Positions 1 through 9,134 of a stretch of 25,611 nt of DNA are shown one piece after another. Where the stretch lies: contig JBFXDF010000029.1 in the NCBI GenBank assembly GCA_050181375.1, forward strand, positions 1 to 25,611, given 5' to 3'. This DNA is from DATARH01 sp050181375. GTDB lineage: Bacteria; Pseudomonadota; Alphaproteobacteria; ATCC43930; CGMCC-115725. Below the pieces are notes generated by a model that was given only the letters and a program-made list of their open reading frames with translations, had not been told where the DNA came from and searched no databases. The stretch's first letter is position 1, and each line of letters begins with the position of its first letter. A program made the position numbers and the translations under genes.

Positions 1-1
1 G

Positions 2-583
2 CGCAAGGACGCCGACGCGATGCGTCCGCTGCTCGAAGCCGCCAACCGCCACGGCGCGGTGCTGTTCATCCACCATGGTCCGCGCCCGGGCGACGCGTTC
101 CCGAAGGTCGCGAACGATACCGACAACGCGCGCCGCCGCAATGGCACGCTCGACATGCAGGCGAGCCTGTCGTCGGTGATGGTGACGCTGTGCCTGACCG
201 ATTTGCTGGCCTCCTATCCGGACGTCACGGTCGTCGTCCACAATCTGGGCGGCAATCTCCCGTACGAGATCGAGCGGATGGACCACCGCTGCCTGCTCGA
301 CACGCCGGACGAGGAATTGCCGTCGGCCCGCGTCGGCAGGGCCAAGGTGTTCGTCGATTGCAATTCGTTCGGCCCGCGCGCGATCGAGGCGGCGGTGCGG
401 CTTTATGGCGCCGATCGCATCGTATGCGGCACCGACGGCACCGCGTTCGGCGTCGATTGGACCAGGAAGGCGCTGGAGGAGGCCGATATCGGCGAGGAAG
501 CGCGCGACCGGATCCTGCGCGGCAACGCCGCCGACATGCTCGCCCGAGCCAAAACCGCCGGGCGCCAAATGGCCGCCGAGTGA
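2..583 (+). CDS. Amidohydrolase family 2 protein, 5'-truncated by window edge
   Basis: The reading frame is open from the first complete codon at base 2, so the gene begins outside the window; only the C-terminal part of about 193 residues is present. It looks like the end of an amidohydrolase_2 (ACMSD-like) TIM barrel. From the ATG at base 20 one sees an IHHG segment, then VHNLGG about 55 residues later, then CGTDG near the end, which fit the metal-binding His, the catalytic His and the terminal Asp of the family. Members hydrolyse or decarboxylate cyclic or carboxylated substrates; the substrate here cannot be told. The next gene starts 48 bp downstream on the same strand, so it may share a transcript with the amino-acid dehydrogenase genes. 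The family call is fairly secure, the exact function is not. Confidence 0.8.
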   Translation, partial: RKDADAMRPLLEAANRHGAVLFIHHGPRPGDAFPKVANDTDNARRRNGTLDMQASLSSVMVTLCLTDLLASYPDVTVVVHNLGGNLPYEIERMDHRCLLDTPDEELPSARVGRAKVFVDCNSFGPRAIEAAVRLYGADRIVCGTDGTAFGVDWTRKALEEADIGEEARDRILRGNAADMLARAKTAGRQMAAE

Positions 584-631
584 GGCACGGCTCCCGTACG
601 CGCGCCGCGTGACGATGGGCCGGGATCGGCG

Positions 632-1747
632 ATGCGCAGCTTTGACGCGATTGTGATCGGCGGCGGTCTGGTCGGGACCGCGATCGCCTACGGGCTCGGC
701 CGCGGCGGGCTGAAGGTCGCGCTGATCGACGAGGGCGATGTCGCCTATCGCGCCTCGCGCGGCAATTTCGGCCTCGTCTGGGTGCAGAGCAAGGGTCTCG
801 GCGCGCCGCATTACCAGCGCTGGACCCGCGCCTCGGCGGCGGAATGGCCCGCGCTGGCCGCGGCCTTGGAAGAGCGCACCGGGGTCGCGCTCGGCCGCGA
901 ACAGAATGGCGGCTTGCAGCTCTGCCTCGGCGAGGCGGAAATGGAAAAACGCCGCGCAATGATGGAGCAGATGCGGCGCGAGGCGGGCAATTTCGGCTTC
1001 GACTATCGCATGGTCGATCGCGACGAACTGGCGGATATGCTGCCGGGCCTCGGCGCTTCCGTCAGCGGCGCGTCGTGGACGCCGTATGACGGCCACGTCA
1101 ACTCGCTGGCGCTGTTCCACGCGCTGCACCGGGTCTTCGCCGCCTCGGGCGGAGCCTATCTGCCGAACTGCACGGTGACGCGCGCCGAGGCCGCGCCCGG
1201 CGACTTCCGGATCGAGGCCGGCGGCGAGACGGTCGCGGCGCCAAAACTCGTTTTGGCCGCCGGTCTCGGCAACGCCGCGCTGGCGCCGCTGTTCGGGCTC
1301 AACGCGCCGGTGCGGCCGCAGCGCGGCCAGATTCTGGTGACCGAGCGCACCACCCGCGCCTGGCCCCTGCCGCTCGGCAGCATCAGGCAGACGCCGGAGG
1401 GTACGATCATGCTCGGCAGCAGCGAGGAGGAGGTCGGGTTCGATACCGGGCAGAACCCGGACGTTATGCGGACGATCGCCGACCGCGCCGTGCGGAGCTT
1501 TCCGTGGCTGGCCGAGCTGCAGATCGTGCGGGCCTGGGCGGCGCTCCGGGTCATGCCGCCGGACGGGCTGCCGATCTACGACGAATCCGAGCGCTATCCC
1601 GGCGCCTTCACCGCGAATTGCCACAGCGGCGTCACGCTGGCCGGGGCGCACGCCAATCTGTTCGCGCCGATGGTCGCCGCCGGCGCGCTCGATCCGATAA
1701 TGGCGCCGTTTTCGGCCAAGCGCTTCGATGTTCCGGCTGCGGCCTGA
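632..1747 (+). CDS. FAD-dependent D-amino-acid oxidase/dehydrogenase, beta subunit (HcnC/OoxB-like)
   Basis: A 371-residue DAO-fold flavoprotein. The N-terminus carries the dinucleotide-binding motif IGGGLVGTAIAYGLGRGG, ending in an acidic residue (ALIDEGD), and the C-terminus has NCHSGVTLAGAHANL, which resembles the DAO FAD/substrate region. Proteins of this type oxidise the C-N bond of glycine, proline, hydroxyproline or opines and pass electrons to a partner iron-sulfur subunit. It overlaps by 20 bp with the [2Fe-2S] gene that follows, and that gene overlaps the alpha subunit, so the three are almost certainly translated together as a heterotrimer. HcnC, OoxB/NoxB and hydroxyproline dehydrogenase beta subunits share this architecture. 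No neighbour fixes the substrate, so no symbol is given. ATG 632 places the FAD motif at residue 8, as is usual. Confidence 0.85.
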   Translation: MRSFDAIVIGGGLVGTAIAYGLGRGGLKVALIDEGDVAYRASRGNFGLVWVQSKGLGAPHYQRWTRASAAEWPALAAALEERTGVALGREQNGGLQLCLGEAEMEKRRAMMEQMRREAGNFGFDYRMVDRDELADMLPGLGASVSGASWTPYDGHVNSLALFHALHRVFAASGGAYLPNCTVTRAEAAPGDFRIEAGGETVAAPKLVLAAGLGNAALAPLFGLNAPVRPQRGQILVTERTTRAWPLPLGSIRQTPEGTIMLGSSEEEVGFDTGQNPDVMRTIADRAVRSFPWLAELQIVRAWAALRVMPPDGLPIYDESERYPGAFTANCHSGVTLAGAHANLFAPMVAAGALDPIMAPFSAKRFDVPAAA

Positions 1748-2033
1748 CGCGGCCGCGGCCGAGCAGATTTCGGTCGAGGTCGAGGACCGCGCCGTCCGCG
1801 TGCCGCGAGGGGCCTCGGCCGCTGCCGCGGTGCTGCTCGCCGGGCTGCGATCGATTCGCGACACCGGGGTCGGCGGCGGCGAGCGCGCGCCCTATTGCAT
1901 GATGGGCGTGTGCTTCGACTGTCTCGCCGAGATCGACGGGGTGCCGAACCGCCAGAGCTGCATGGTCGCCGTGCAACCGGGCATGCGCATCCGCCGCCAG
2001 CGCGGCCGGCGGCTTCTCGACCGCTCCAAATGA
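1728..2033 (+). CDS. (2Fe-2S)-binding subunit, gamma subunit (HcnA-like)
   Basis: A 101-residue plant-ferredoxin-like subunit. The four cluster ligands are visible as C57, C62, C65 and C78 (C-x4-C-x2-C-x12-C, within APYCMMGVCFDC and RQSC). The length matches HcnA and the gamma subunits of heterotrimeric amino-acid dehydrogenases (about 100 residues). It would relay electrons between the flavins of the alpha and beta subunits. Its start overlaps the end of the beta gene by 20 bp, and its stop codon overlaps the ATG of the alpha gene as ATGA, indicating translational coupling and equal stoichiometry. The basic C-terminus (RIRRQRGRRLLDRSK) is typical of the family. Confidence 0.88.
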   Translation: MFRLRPDAAAAEQISVEVEDRAVRVPRGASAAAAVLLAGLRSIRDTGVGGGERAPYCMMGVCFDCLAEIDGVPNRQSCMVAVQPGMRIRRQRGRRLLDRSK

Positions 2034-3467
2034 CCGCCGATCTCGCTATCATAGGGGCGGGACCGGCCGGCATGGCGGCGGCGGCGCTGGCGAGCGAACT
2101 GGGGCTCGACACGGTGCTGATCGACGAGCAGGACAGCCCCGGCGGCCAAATCTACCGCGCGATCGAGCGCACCGGCGCGGCGGATGGCCAGAATTCGCCG
2201 CTCGGCGCCGATTACCTCGCCGGACGCCCGCTGACCGCGGCGTTGCGCGCCAGCGGCGCATCGTACCGGCCGGGCATGACGGTCTGGCACATCGATCCGG
2301 GCGATGCGGATCAAGGAGGCTCGGTCTCCGTCATCGGCGAGGAGGGCAGCGAGACGATCGCCTGCCGCCGCATCCTGCTGGCGGCCGGCGCGATCGAGCG
2401 GCCGGTGCCGATCCCGGGCTGGACCCTGCCCGGCGTCATGACCGTGGGGGCCGCGCAGATCCTGCTCAAGACCGCCGATCTGGTGCCGTCCGGCCGAACG
2501 GTCATCGCCGGTCAAGGGCCGCTGCTCTACCTCGCCGCGATCCAGCTGGCGCGCGCCGGCGGGCCGCCCCTCCTGGTGCTCGAAACGACCCCGCGCGAAA
2601 ATTACGCCGCCGCGGCGCGGCATCTCGGCGGGTGGTGGCCGGGGCGGCGCGATCTCGCGAAGGGTCTGGCAATGATCGCGGCTCTGCGCCGGCTGGGAGT
2701 TCCGGTGCGGCGCGGCGTGCGCGGGCTGCGCGCGTCGGGCCGGCGGCGGGTCGAGGGCGTTGCCTGGGACGGCGGCGAGATCGCCGCCGATCTGCTGCTG
2801 CTGCACGAGGGGGTCGTGCCGAATACACAAATCGGTCTGGCGCTGCAGCTGGCGCATGTCTGGGACGAGACGCAATTTTGCTGGCGGCCGGCGGTCGACG
2901 AGTGGGGCCGCACGAGCCTCCCGGCGGTGGCGATTGCCGGCGACGCGGCCGGGATCGCCGGCGCCGACGCGGCGGTGCCGTCGGGACGCCTCGCCGCGCT
3001 CGACGCGGCGCATGTCCTGGGCTGGATCGGCGAGGCCGAGCGCGACCGCAGAGCCGCGCCGCTGCGCGCCGAGCTGGCGCGCGAGCGCGCGATCCGGCCG
3101 TTTCTCGACGCGCTCTACCGCCCGGCCGATCCGGTGCTGTGCCCGGAGGACGATGTCATCGTGTGCCGCTGCGAGGAGGTCACCGCCGGCCAGATCCGCC
3201 GCGCCGTCCGCCTCGGCGCGCAGGGGCCGAACCAGGTCAAGGCCTTTATCCGCTGCGGCATGGGGCCGTGTCAGGGCCGCATCTGCGGTCCGCTCGCGAG
3301 CGCTGTCATTGCCGACGCCCGCGGCGTGCCGGTCGCCGAGGTCGGCGCGTTCCGCCCCCGCGCGCCCTACAAGCCGATCGCCCTGGGCGCGCTCGCCGCG
3401 GTCACGCCGAACCCCGCCGGCACGATTGCCGGCCGGAAGCCGGCGGTCCGGGCGGCGGACGCCGCGA

Positions 3468-3478
<11 letters not shown>
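2030..3478 (+). CDS. FAD/NAD(P)-binding oxidoreductase with BFD-type [2Fe-2S] domain, alpha subunit (HcnB/OoxA-like)
   Basis: A 482-residue pyridine-nucleotide-disulfide-type flavoprotein. The frame is open further upstream, but ATG 2030 is chosen because it gives the FAD motif at the N-terminus (MTADLAIIGAGPAGMAA) and an ATGA overlap with the gamma subunit. A second nucleotide-binding segment (VIAGQGPLLYLAA) lies mid-protein. The C-terminus is a bacterioferritin-associated-ferredoxin-like [2Fe-2S] domain with C379-x-C381 and C409-x4-C414 (VCRCEE, RCGMGPCQG). This is the domain order of HcnB and of opine-oxidase and hydroxyproline-dehydrogenase alpha subunits. The 3' end overlaps the Sua5-type gene by 11 bp, so that housekeeping gene is probably transcribed with the operon. 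The substrate is unknown; the complete three-subunit set argues that the enzyme is functional. Confidence 0.88.
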
Positions 3479-4540
<1,062 letters not shown>

Positions 4541-4544
<4 letters not shown>

Positions 4545-5527
4545 CGCGGCGATTTCGCCAGCTCGGCGGCGCAGCCGAGGAAAGCCGGCAGCCGGTGCGT
4601 GATGACGTAAGTCGGGATCGCCGCGAGATAGGGCCCCATCCGGCCCTTGGCCTCGAAGCGTTCGCGGAATTCGCTTTCGGCGAAGCGCGACCCGAGCTTC
4701 GGCACGATGCCGCCGGCGATGTAAACCCCGCCCTTGGCCCCTAGCGTCAGCGCGAGATTGCCGGCCACGGTGCCGAGCATCGCGCAGAACATCGCGGTCG
4801 CCTCGCGGCATAGCGGGTCCTGCTCGCCGATCTCGGGGTCGGTGATCTGGGCCGGCGTGTAAGACGCGGCGGGCACGCCGTCGACCGCCGCCAGACTGTT
4901 GTACAGATTGACAAGGCCGGGTCCCGATATGCAGCGCTCGGCCGAGACATGGTCGAAATGCGTCCGCATTTCATCAAGAACGGCGCTCTCGCGATCGCTC
5001 GCCGGCGACATCGTCGCGTGCCCGCCCTCGCCGGACAGCGCGATCCATTCGGAGCCGGCCGCGACCAAGCCCGAGGCCCCCAGACCCGAACCCGGGCCGA
5101 TCACCGCGATCGTCTGACCCATTACCGCCGCGCCGCCGCCGACCGGCAGCCGATCCGCCTCCCGCAGCAGCGGGATCGCCATCGCCACCGCGGTGAAGTC
5201 GTTGATCGCGACGAGCCGCTCGAAACCGAGCCGGTCGCGCAGCGCCGTCACCGAAAAGCTCCAGGGATGGTTGGTCATGCGGATCCGGTCGCCGGTAATC
5301 GCAGCCGCGATCGACAGCGCGCCGATGCGCGGCATCGGCAGGCCGCCCCGGGTATCGAGAAACGCCCGGATCGCGTCATCGATCGTCGCGAAATCCTCGC
5401 CAACATAAGTATTCGTATGGAGCAACGCGCCGCCCGGCGCGACTAGCCCAAACCGTGCGTTGGTGCCGCCGATGTCGCCGACCAGCCAGGTCGTCCCGGC
5501 TGTCGCCGTCTTACCGGTTGCGGCCAT
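4541..5527 (-). CDS. glk: Glucokinase (proteobacterial Glk family)
   Basis: A 328-residue ATP-dependent glucokinase of the Glk (hexokinase-fold) family; it phosphorylates glucose to glucose-6-phosphate in the cytosol. The phosphate-binding motif GDIGGTNARFGL is near residue 17, followed by NDFTAVAMAIPLL, GPGSGLGASGLV and EGGHATM, in family order. The frame extends upstream to 5743, but that part lies inside otsA; ATG 5527 gives a normal N-terminus and a one-base TAATG overlap with the otsA stop. It is therefore the third gene of otsB-otsA-glk, where it would supply the glucose-6-phosphate that OtsA uses or recycle glucose from trehalose breakdown. Its stop overlaps the stop of the convergent Sua5-type gene in the palindrome CTAG. 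Confidence 0.93.
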
Positions 5528-6978
5528 TAGCGCGCCGCTCCCGCCGCGAGCTCCTCGACAAACCGCCGGCGCCAGGCATCGGCGTTGTTGCGGCGCAGCG
5601 TTGTCATCATCGCATTCCAGCGCTCCCTGCGCTCGCCAAGCGGCATCTCGAGACCGCGCACGATCGCTTCGGCCACGCCCTCGGTATCGTTGGGATTGAC
5701 CAGGATCGCCTCGCCGAGTTCGTGCGCGGCGCCGGCAAAGCACGACAGGATCGGCATTCCGGGATCCTCGGGGTCCTGCGACGCAAGATATTCCTTTACG
5801 ACAAGGTTCATGCCGTCGCGCAGCGGGGTGACGAGCGCGAGCCTCGCCGCGCGGTAGAACCCGGTCAGAATGCGATGATTGAAGCTTTTGTTCAAATAGC
5901 GCAGCGGCGTCCAGTCGAACTCGGCGAAGCGTCCGTTGATGTGCCCGGTGGCCTCTTCGAGAGCGCGGCGGATCTCGCGGTATTCCGGCACGTCGGAACG
6001 CGACGGCGGAGCGATCTGCAGGAAGACGGTCCGGCCGCGCGTTTGCGGGTAATGCTCGAGCAGATGGGAGTAAGCCGCGAACCGCGCCGGCAGCCCTTTC
6101 GAATAATCAAGCCGGTCGACCCCGATCAGCAGCGCCCGGTCGCGGATGCTGTCCCGCAGCCGGCGATACGGGCGGGACGATTTCGCCGCCGCCGACAGCG
6201 CCGCGATACCCTCGACATCGATCCCGACCGGAAACACCGCGGCCCGCACCACCCGTCCGAAGGCGCGGATCGCACCCCCCTTGAGTTCCTCGCCGCCGCA
6301 CCAGCGCACGAGATAGTCGCGGAACCCGTGGACATCGGTGATCGTCTGAAACCCGACCAGATCATAGGCGCACAGCGCCTCGACAAGCTCGCGGTGGTTC
6401 GGCAGCAGCCGCAGCACCTCGGCCGCCGGAAACGGCGTGTGCAGGAAAAACCCGATCGTATTGCCGACATCCAGCCGCCGCAGCTCGTCGGCGAACGGGA
6501 TCAGGTGGTAGTCGTGCACCCAGACAAGATCGTCCGGCATCAGCATCGGCGCCAGGGCCTGCGCGAATTTGCGGTTGACGCGCAGGTATCCGGCGAGGGC
6601 GCGCCGCGAGAAGCCGACCAGCGACGGCCGGTAGTGAAACAGCGGCCACAACACGCGATTGGCGAAGCCGATATAGTAATCGTCGAAATCGCGTCGCGTC
6701 AGGTCGAGCGTCGCGGCGGTGATGTTGCCGGACGTCTCGATCTTCGGGGTTTCGCTCGGGTGGTCGGAAACCGATCCGCTATAGCCGAACCATAGTCCGC
6801 CGAGGCTTTCGAGGGCGGCGCGCAGCGCCACCGCCAGCCCGCCCTGGCTCGCCTTGCCGGCGGCAATCGGGCCGACGCGGTTCGACACGACGACCAGCCG
6901 CCGGTTTCGTTCGCGAACCCGCCCGGCTCGCGCGCGCGGCGTTCCGGCCAATGCAAGCGGCCGCTCGTCGACCGTCAT
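5527..6978 (-). CDS. otsA: Alpha,alpha-trehalose-phosphate synthase (UDP-forming)
   Basis: A GT20 glycosyltransferase that joins UDP-glucose and glucose-6-phosphate to give trehalose-6-phosphate. Signature blocks occur in order: VVSNRVGPI and KASQGGLAVAL (N-terminal donor/acceptor loop), GLWFGYSG, VWVHDYHLIPF, HTPFPAAEVLRLLP, YDLVGFQT, GVDRLDYSKGLPARF, TPLRDGMNLVVKEYLASQ, and SCFAGAAHELGEAILVNP. The frame can start as far upstream as 7074 (GTG), but ATG 6978, preceded by a purine-rich GCGAGG, gives 483 residues and places RLVVVSN at about residue 27. The extra 32 upstream residues are Arg-rich and unlike the family, so the start at 6978 is likely but not certain. otsB lies 131 bp upstream and glk is coupled downstream. 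Confidence 0.93.
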   Translation of the reverse strand: MTVDERPLALAGTPRARAGRVRERNRRLVVVSNRVGPIAAGKASQGGLAVALRAALESLGGLWFGYSGSVSDHPSETPKIETSGNITAATLDLTRRDFDDYYIGFANRVLWPLFHYRPSLVGFSRRALAGYLRVNRKFAQALAPMLMPDDLVWVHDYHLIPFADELRRLDVGNTIGFFLHTPFPAAEVLRLLPNHRELVEALCAYDLVGFQTITDVHGFRDYLVRWCGGEELKGGAIRAFGRVVRAAVFPVGIDVEGIAALSAAAKSSRPYRRLRDSIRDRALLIGVDRLDYSKGLPARFAAYSHLLEHYPQTRGRTVFLQIAPPSRSDVPEYREIRRALEEATGHINGRFAEFDWTPLRYLNKSFNHRILTGFYRAARLALVTPLRDGMNLVVKEYLASQDPEDPGMPILSCFAGAAHELGEAILVNPNDTEGVAEAIVRGLEMPLGERRERWNAMMTTLRRNNADAWRRRFVEELAAGAAR

Positions 6979-7089
6979 GCCTCGCGCTCGCGCATGTCGG
7001 TGACCTCGCAAGATTGTTAAGACCAACAGCGGAACGGACCGTATCGACGGCCGTTCCATCGTGCCGGCGAACACGGGACGCGATCACCG

Positions 7090-7115
7090 GGAGCAATCAC
7101 CCGGAGCAATCACCC
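7090..7115. repeat. Exact 13-bp tandem duplication at the otsB 3' end
   Basis: The unit GGAGCAATCACCC occurs twice in direct tandem (7090-7102 and 7103-7115), and a partial unit, ATCACC, lies just before it. The repeat spans the otsB stop codon (7110-7112), so it could change the OtsB C-terminus by slippage. Low complexity is not the cause; the copies are identical. Confidence 0.8.
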
Positions 7116-7865
7116 GGCGCCGCCTCCACGCAGCCAATCCAGCACGGCCGCGACCGACGGAAGAGAGAAGGCGGCTTTTGTCGCGGAGCTTTCCGGGCCG
7201 ACCCGAACCGAGACGCCGCCGCGCCGGTTGACTTCGGCGAACCCGTCTTCGTCGGTCGTATCGTCGCCGGCAAACACCGGCAGCCGGCCGCGAAACGGCT
7301 CCTCGGCCATGAAGGCGGCGATCGCCCGCCCCTTGTCGTGATGGATCGGCTTCAGCTCCAGCACCATTTTGCCGTCGATCAGCCGCAGCGCGGCGGTCTC
7401 CCGCCGCAAGAGGCTCGCGACAGCAGCCCGAATCTCCGGCTCGCGTTCGGGCGCCTGACGATAATGCACGGCAAGGGTCCTGCCCTTGTCCTCGAGCAGG
7501 ACACCCGGAATTCGTCTCTCGATTTCGCGCAGCGCCGGTCGCAGCCTTGCCAATGCGGCGGCCGCGCGGCGATCCTCCACACTATTGCCGCCCGTCGCGA
7601 TTCGGCCAGCCGCATCGCGGCGCTCGGCGCCATGCACGCCGGCTGCGGCGCCGCGCCACGGGCGCAGATAGCGGTCGAGATCGTCTATCCGGCGCCCGCT
7701 GATGACGGCCAGCGCGCCGCCGCGCTGCCGCGCCACGCGGGCCAGCAGCTCCGCGAGGCCTTCGGGCGCCGCCACCAGCTCCGGTCGCGGCGCGATTTCC
7801 AGCAGCGTCCCGTCGAGGTCGAGAAACAGGGCGCTGTGCGGATCGAGCGGCGGCGCTAAGGTCAT
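7110..7865 (-). CDS. otsB: Trehalose-6-phosphate phosphatase (HAD superfamily)
   Basis: A 251-residue HAD phosphatase that removes phosphate from trehalose-6-phosphate. The nucleophile motif LFLDLDGTLLE gives D16 and D18. VISGRRIDDLDRYL (motif II Ser region), KMVLELKP (Lys region) and FAGDDTTDEDGF (motif III/IV Asp residues) follow in order. The frame continues upstream to 8018, but ATG 7865 is chosen because the HAD motif then lies at the normal distance and the length fits OtsB (about 250 residues). It is first in the otsB-otsA-glk operon. A perfect inverted repeat (7912-7928) and a possible general-stress promoter (7942-7967) lie upstream. Trehalose synthesis usually serves osmotic and desiccation tolerance. 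Confidence 0.93.
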   Translation of the reverse strand: MTLAPPLDPHSALFLDLDGTLLEIAPRPELVAAPEGLAELLARVARQRGGALAVISGRRIDDLDRYLRPWRGAAAGVHGAERRDAAGRIATGGNSVEDRRAAAALARLRPALREIERRIPGVLLEDKGRTLAVHYRQAPEREPEIRAAVASLLRRETAALRLIDGKMVLELKPIHHDKGRAIAAFMAEEPFRGRLPVFAGDDTTDEDGFAEVNRRGGVSVRVGPESSATKAAFSLPSVAAVLDWLRGGGAG

Positions 7866-7911
7866 GACAAGCAGATCGCCTCGGGGAGAAACGGATACAA
7901 CCGGCCGCGCC

Positions 7912-7928
7912 TTTGTGCGCCGCACAAA
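7912..7928. promoter_or_regulatory. Perfect inverted repeat TTTGTGC-GCC-GCACAAA in the otsB leader
   Basis: Seven-base arms (7912-7918 and 7922-7928) flank GCC, 47 bp upstream of the otsB ATG. The arm sequence with its flank, TTTTGTGCGG, recurs in the -10 region of the divergent sRNA promoter (8021-8030). It could be an operator or a leader hairpin; neither is proven. Confidence 0.4.
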
Positions 7929-7941
7929 AACACATCGAGAC

Positions 7942-7967
7942 GACGTGGTCGAGCTATGCGAATTTCC
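7942..7967 (-). promoter_or_regulatory. Possible EcfG-type general stress promoter for otsBA-glk
   Basis: On the minus strand GGAAA (7967-7963) and CGTC (7945-7942) are separated by 17 bases, one mismatch each from the alphaproteobacterial EcfG consensus GGAAC-N16/17-CGTT. otsA/otsB are commonly part of that regulon. With two mismatches this is only a suggestion. Confidence 0.25.
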
Positions 7968-7996
7968 CAAGGCTGCCAACGAGATTTTATCAGGGG

Positions 7997-8024
7997 TTGA
8001 CTTCCCGGCGGCGATCACTATTTT
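7997..8024 (+). promoter_or_regulatory. Sigma70-like promoter for the sRNA
   Basis: TTGACT (7997-8002, -35) and TATTTT (8019-8024, -10) are spaced by 16 bases. A start site near 8030-8032 would give an RNA of about 93 nt ending at the terminator T-run at 8123. The promoter is divergent from otsB. Confidence 0.65.
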
Positions 8025-8030
8025 GTGCGG

Positions 8031-8123
8031 TGCGGCATGGATCGCCTCTGGCGGTTCTGCCGTACGTCTTCTAGGCGTTTCCTCCCTAAACTCGGGCCGT
8101 GCGAAAGCGCGGCCTTTCTTTTT
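8031..8123 (+). ncRNA. Candidate trans-acting sRNA, alpha-r8/MmgR-like
   Basis: The unit has a promoter, three hairpins and a Rho-independent terminator but no plausible ORF. Hairpin 1 (8034-8061) pairs GGCA with TGCC around an internal loop and an inner TCGCC/GGCGG stem. Hairpin 2 (8065-8077) pairs CGTC with GGCG. An unpaired TTTCCTCCCT follows (8078-8087), complementary to Shine-Dalgarno sequences (GGGAGG), and then the terminator. From memory, a conserved unpaired UUUCCUCCCU between hairpins is the hallmark of the alpha-r8 family, whose member MmgR limits polyhydroxybutyrate accumulation in Sinorhizobium meliloti. An anti-SD loop predicts repression of several mRNAs by base pairing, probably with Hfq. 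The exact 5' end is inferred from the promoter. Confidence 0.7.
8095..8123 (+). terminator. Rho-independent terminator of the sRNA
   Basis: An 8-bp stem GGCCGTGC (8095-8102) with GCGCGGCC (8107-8114), including one G-U pair, is closed by a GAAA tetraloop and followed by TTTCTTTTT (8115-8123). It is the only strong intrinsic terminator with a clear T-run that I found in the window. Confidence 0.88.
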
Positions 8124-8240
8124 GCCCGCGACACGGGCGCCCGTTCGCGGGCAGCCAATGCCAGCGCGGCGCGTCGATCGCGGGAAGGACTTCTCGGACG
8201 GTCCGAGAAGCGAGCGGGATTGTGCGGCGGCGAAACCGGT

Positions 8241-9134
8241 TTATTCGGCCGCGAGGCGCGGCGCGGCGCCAAGCCGCTCGCTCATGATGGAAGCGAGATG
8301 CGCGACCAGCGCCGTCATCTCCGACGCCAGCCGCGACAGCTCCGGTTTGCGGCGGCAGCGGCGCTCGTCCATATAGAGCGCCCGGTTGATCTCGATCTGC
8401 AGCGCATGGCGGCCGCGCCGCGGATTGCCGTAATGCGCCGTCGTGAAGCCTCCGGCGTAGGGCGCGTTCATCGCCACTGAGAAGTTTCGCCGGGTGAGAA
8501 ACGATCGCACGGCATCGATGATTTCCAGCGCGCAGGTCGTGCCGTGGCAATCCCCGAGCACGACATCGACCGGTCCCTGCCCGCCGGTCTCGCTGGCCGC
8601 CGACGGCATCGAATGGCAGTCGATCAACAGACAGCCGCCGAACGCCGCCTCGGTGTCGAGCACGAGCTTGCGCAGGGCCTGATGGTAGGGATGGTAAAGC
8701 GTCTCGACCCGTTGCCGCGCCTCGGCAAAACGCAGCCTGCGGGCGTAGATCTCCTCGCCGCTCGCGACGACGCGGGCAATCGTGCCGAGACCCATCCGCA
8801 CCCGCGGCGAGCGGATGTTGACGTAATTCGGCAGCGCGTCCGCGAACATCGCCGGATCGAGCTCCCACGGCTCGCGGTTGACGTCGAGATAGGCGCGCGG
8901 AAAACGGGCCGCGACGAGCGGCGCCCCGAGATCGGGAGCGGACGCGAAAATCTCGTCGACAAAACTGTCCTCGGAGCGGCGCAGGGTCAGCGGATCGAGG
9001 CGCGAGGACGCGAGAAACTCGTCGGGATAGTCGGCGCCGCTATGCGGCGAGGCGAGCACCAGCGGCACGGCACGGCTGCGCGGCAGCCGCATCTCGAATA
9101 CATCAACCGAATGTTCCTGCCCCGGCTCGTCCAT
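8241..9134 (-). CDS. N-formylglutamate amidohydrolase family protein
   Basis: A 297-residue member of the N-formylglutamate amidohydrolase family (HutG/FGase), zinc-type hydrolases that release formate from N-formyl-glutamate in histidine breakdown; homologues outside hut operons act on other N-acyl substrates. Visible blocks are LASPHSGADYPDEFL near the N-terminus, RAYLDVNREPWELDP, LYHPYHQAL, LIDCHSMPS (metal-binding Asp/His) and GDCHGTTC. The C-terminal HALQIEINRALYMDE is also typical. ATG 9134 is the only good ATG; no strong ribosome binding site precedes it. No hut genes are nearby, so the histidine role is unproven. The gene stands alone on the minus strand. Confidence 0.87.
   Translation of the reverse strand: MDEPGQEHSVDVFEMRLPRSRAVPLVLASPHSGADYPDEFLASSRLDPLTLRRSEDSFVDEIFASAPDLGAPLVAARFPRAYLDVNREPWELDPAMFADALPNYVNIRSPRVRMGLGTIARVVASGEEIYARRLRFAEARQRVETLYHPYHQALRKLVLDTEAAFGGCLLIDCHSMPSAASETGGQGPVDVVLGDCHGTTCALEIIDAVRSFLTRRNFSVAMNAPYAGGFTTAHYGNPRRGRHALQIEINRALYMDERRCRRKPELSRLASEMTALVAHLASIMSERLGAAPRLAAE

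Larger units (their letters stand above)
7866..8240. other. 375-bp intergenic region between otsB and the N-formylglutamate amidohydrolase gene
   Basis: No protein gene is supported here. From left to right it holds the otsB leader with a perfect inverted repeat, a weak EcfG-like promoter on the minus strand, a sigma70-like promoter on the plus strand, a predicted sRNA with its terminator, a nested palindrome (8124-8152) directly after the terminator, and a 10-bp inverted repeat with a single central base (8190-8199 with 8201-8210) lying downstream of the 8241 stop codon. Confidence 0.7.

Noticed and set aside
5455..6795. Open frame of 446 codons on the plus strand over otsA
   Set aside because: Antisense to otsA, whose GT20 motifs are complete; no domain in the plus-strand frame.
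8190..8210. 10-bp inverted repeat as an intrinsic terminator of the N-formylglutamate amidohydrolase gene
   Set aside because: No T-run on either strand and a loop of only one to three bases; kept only as an inverted repeat in the intergenic note.
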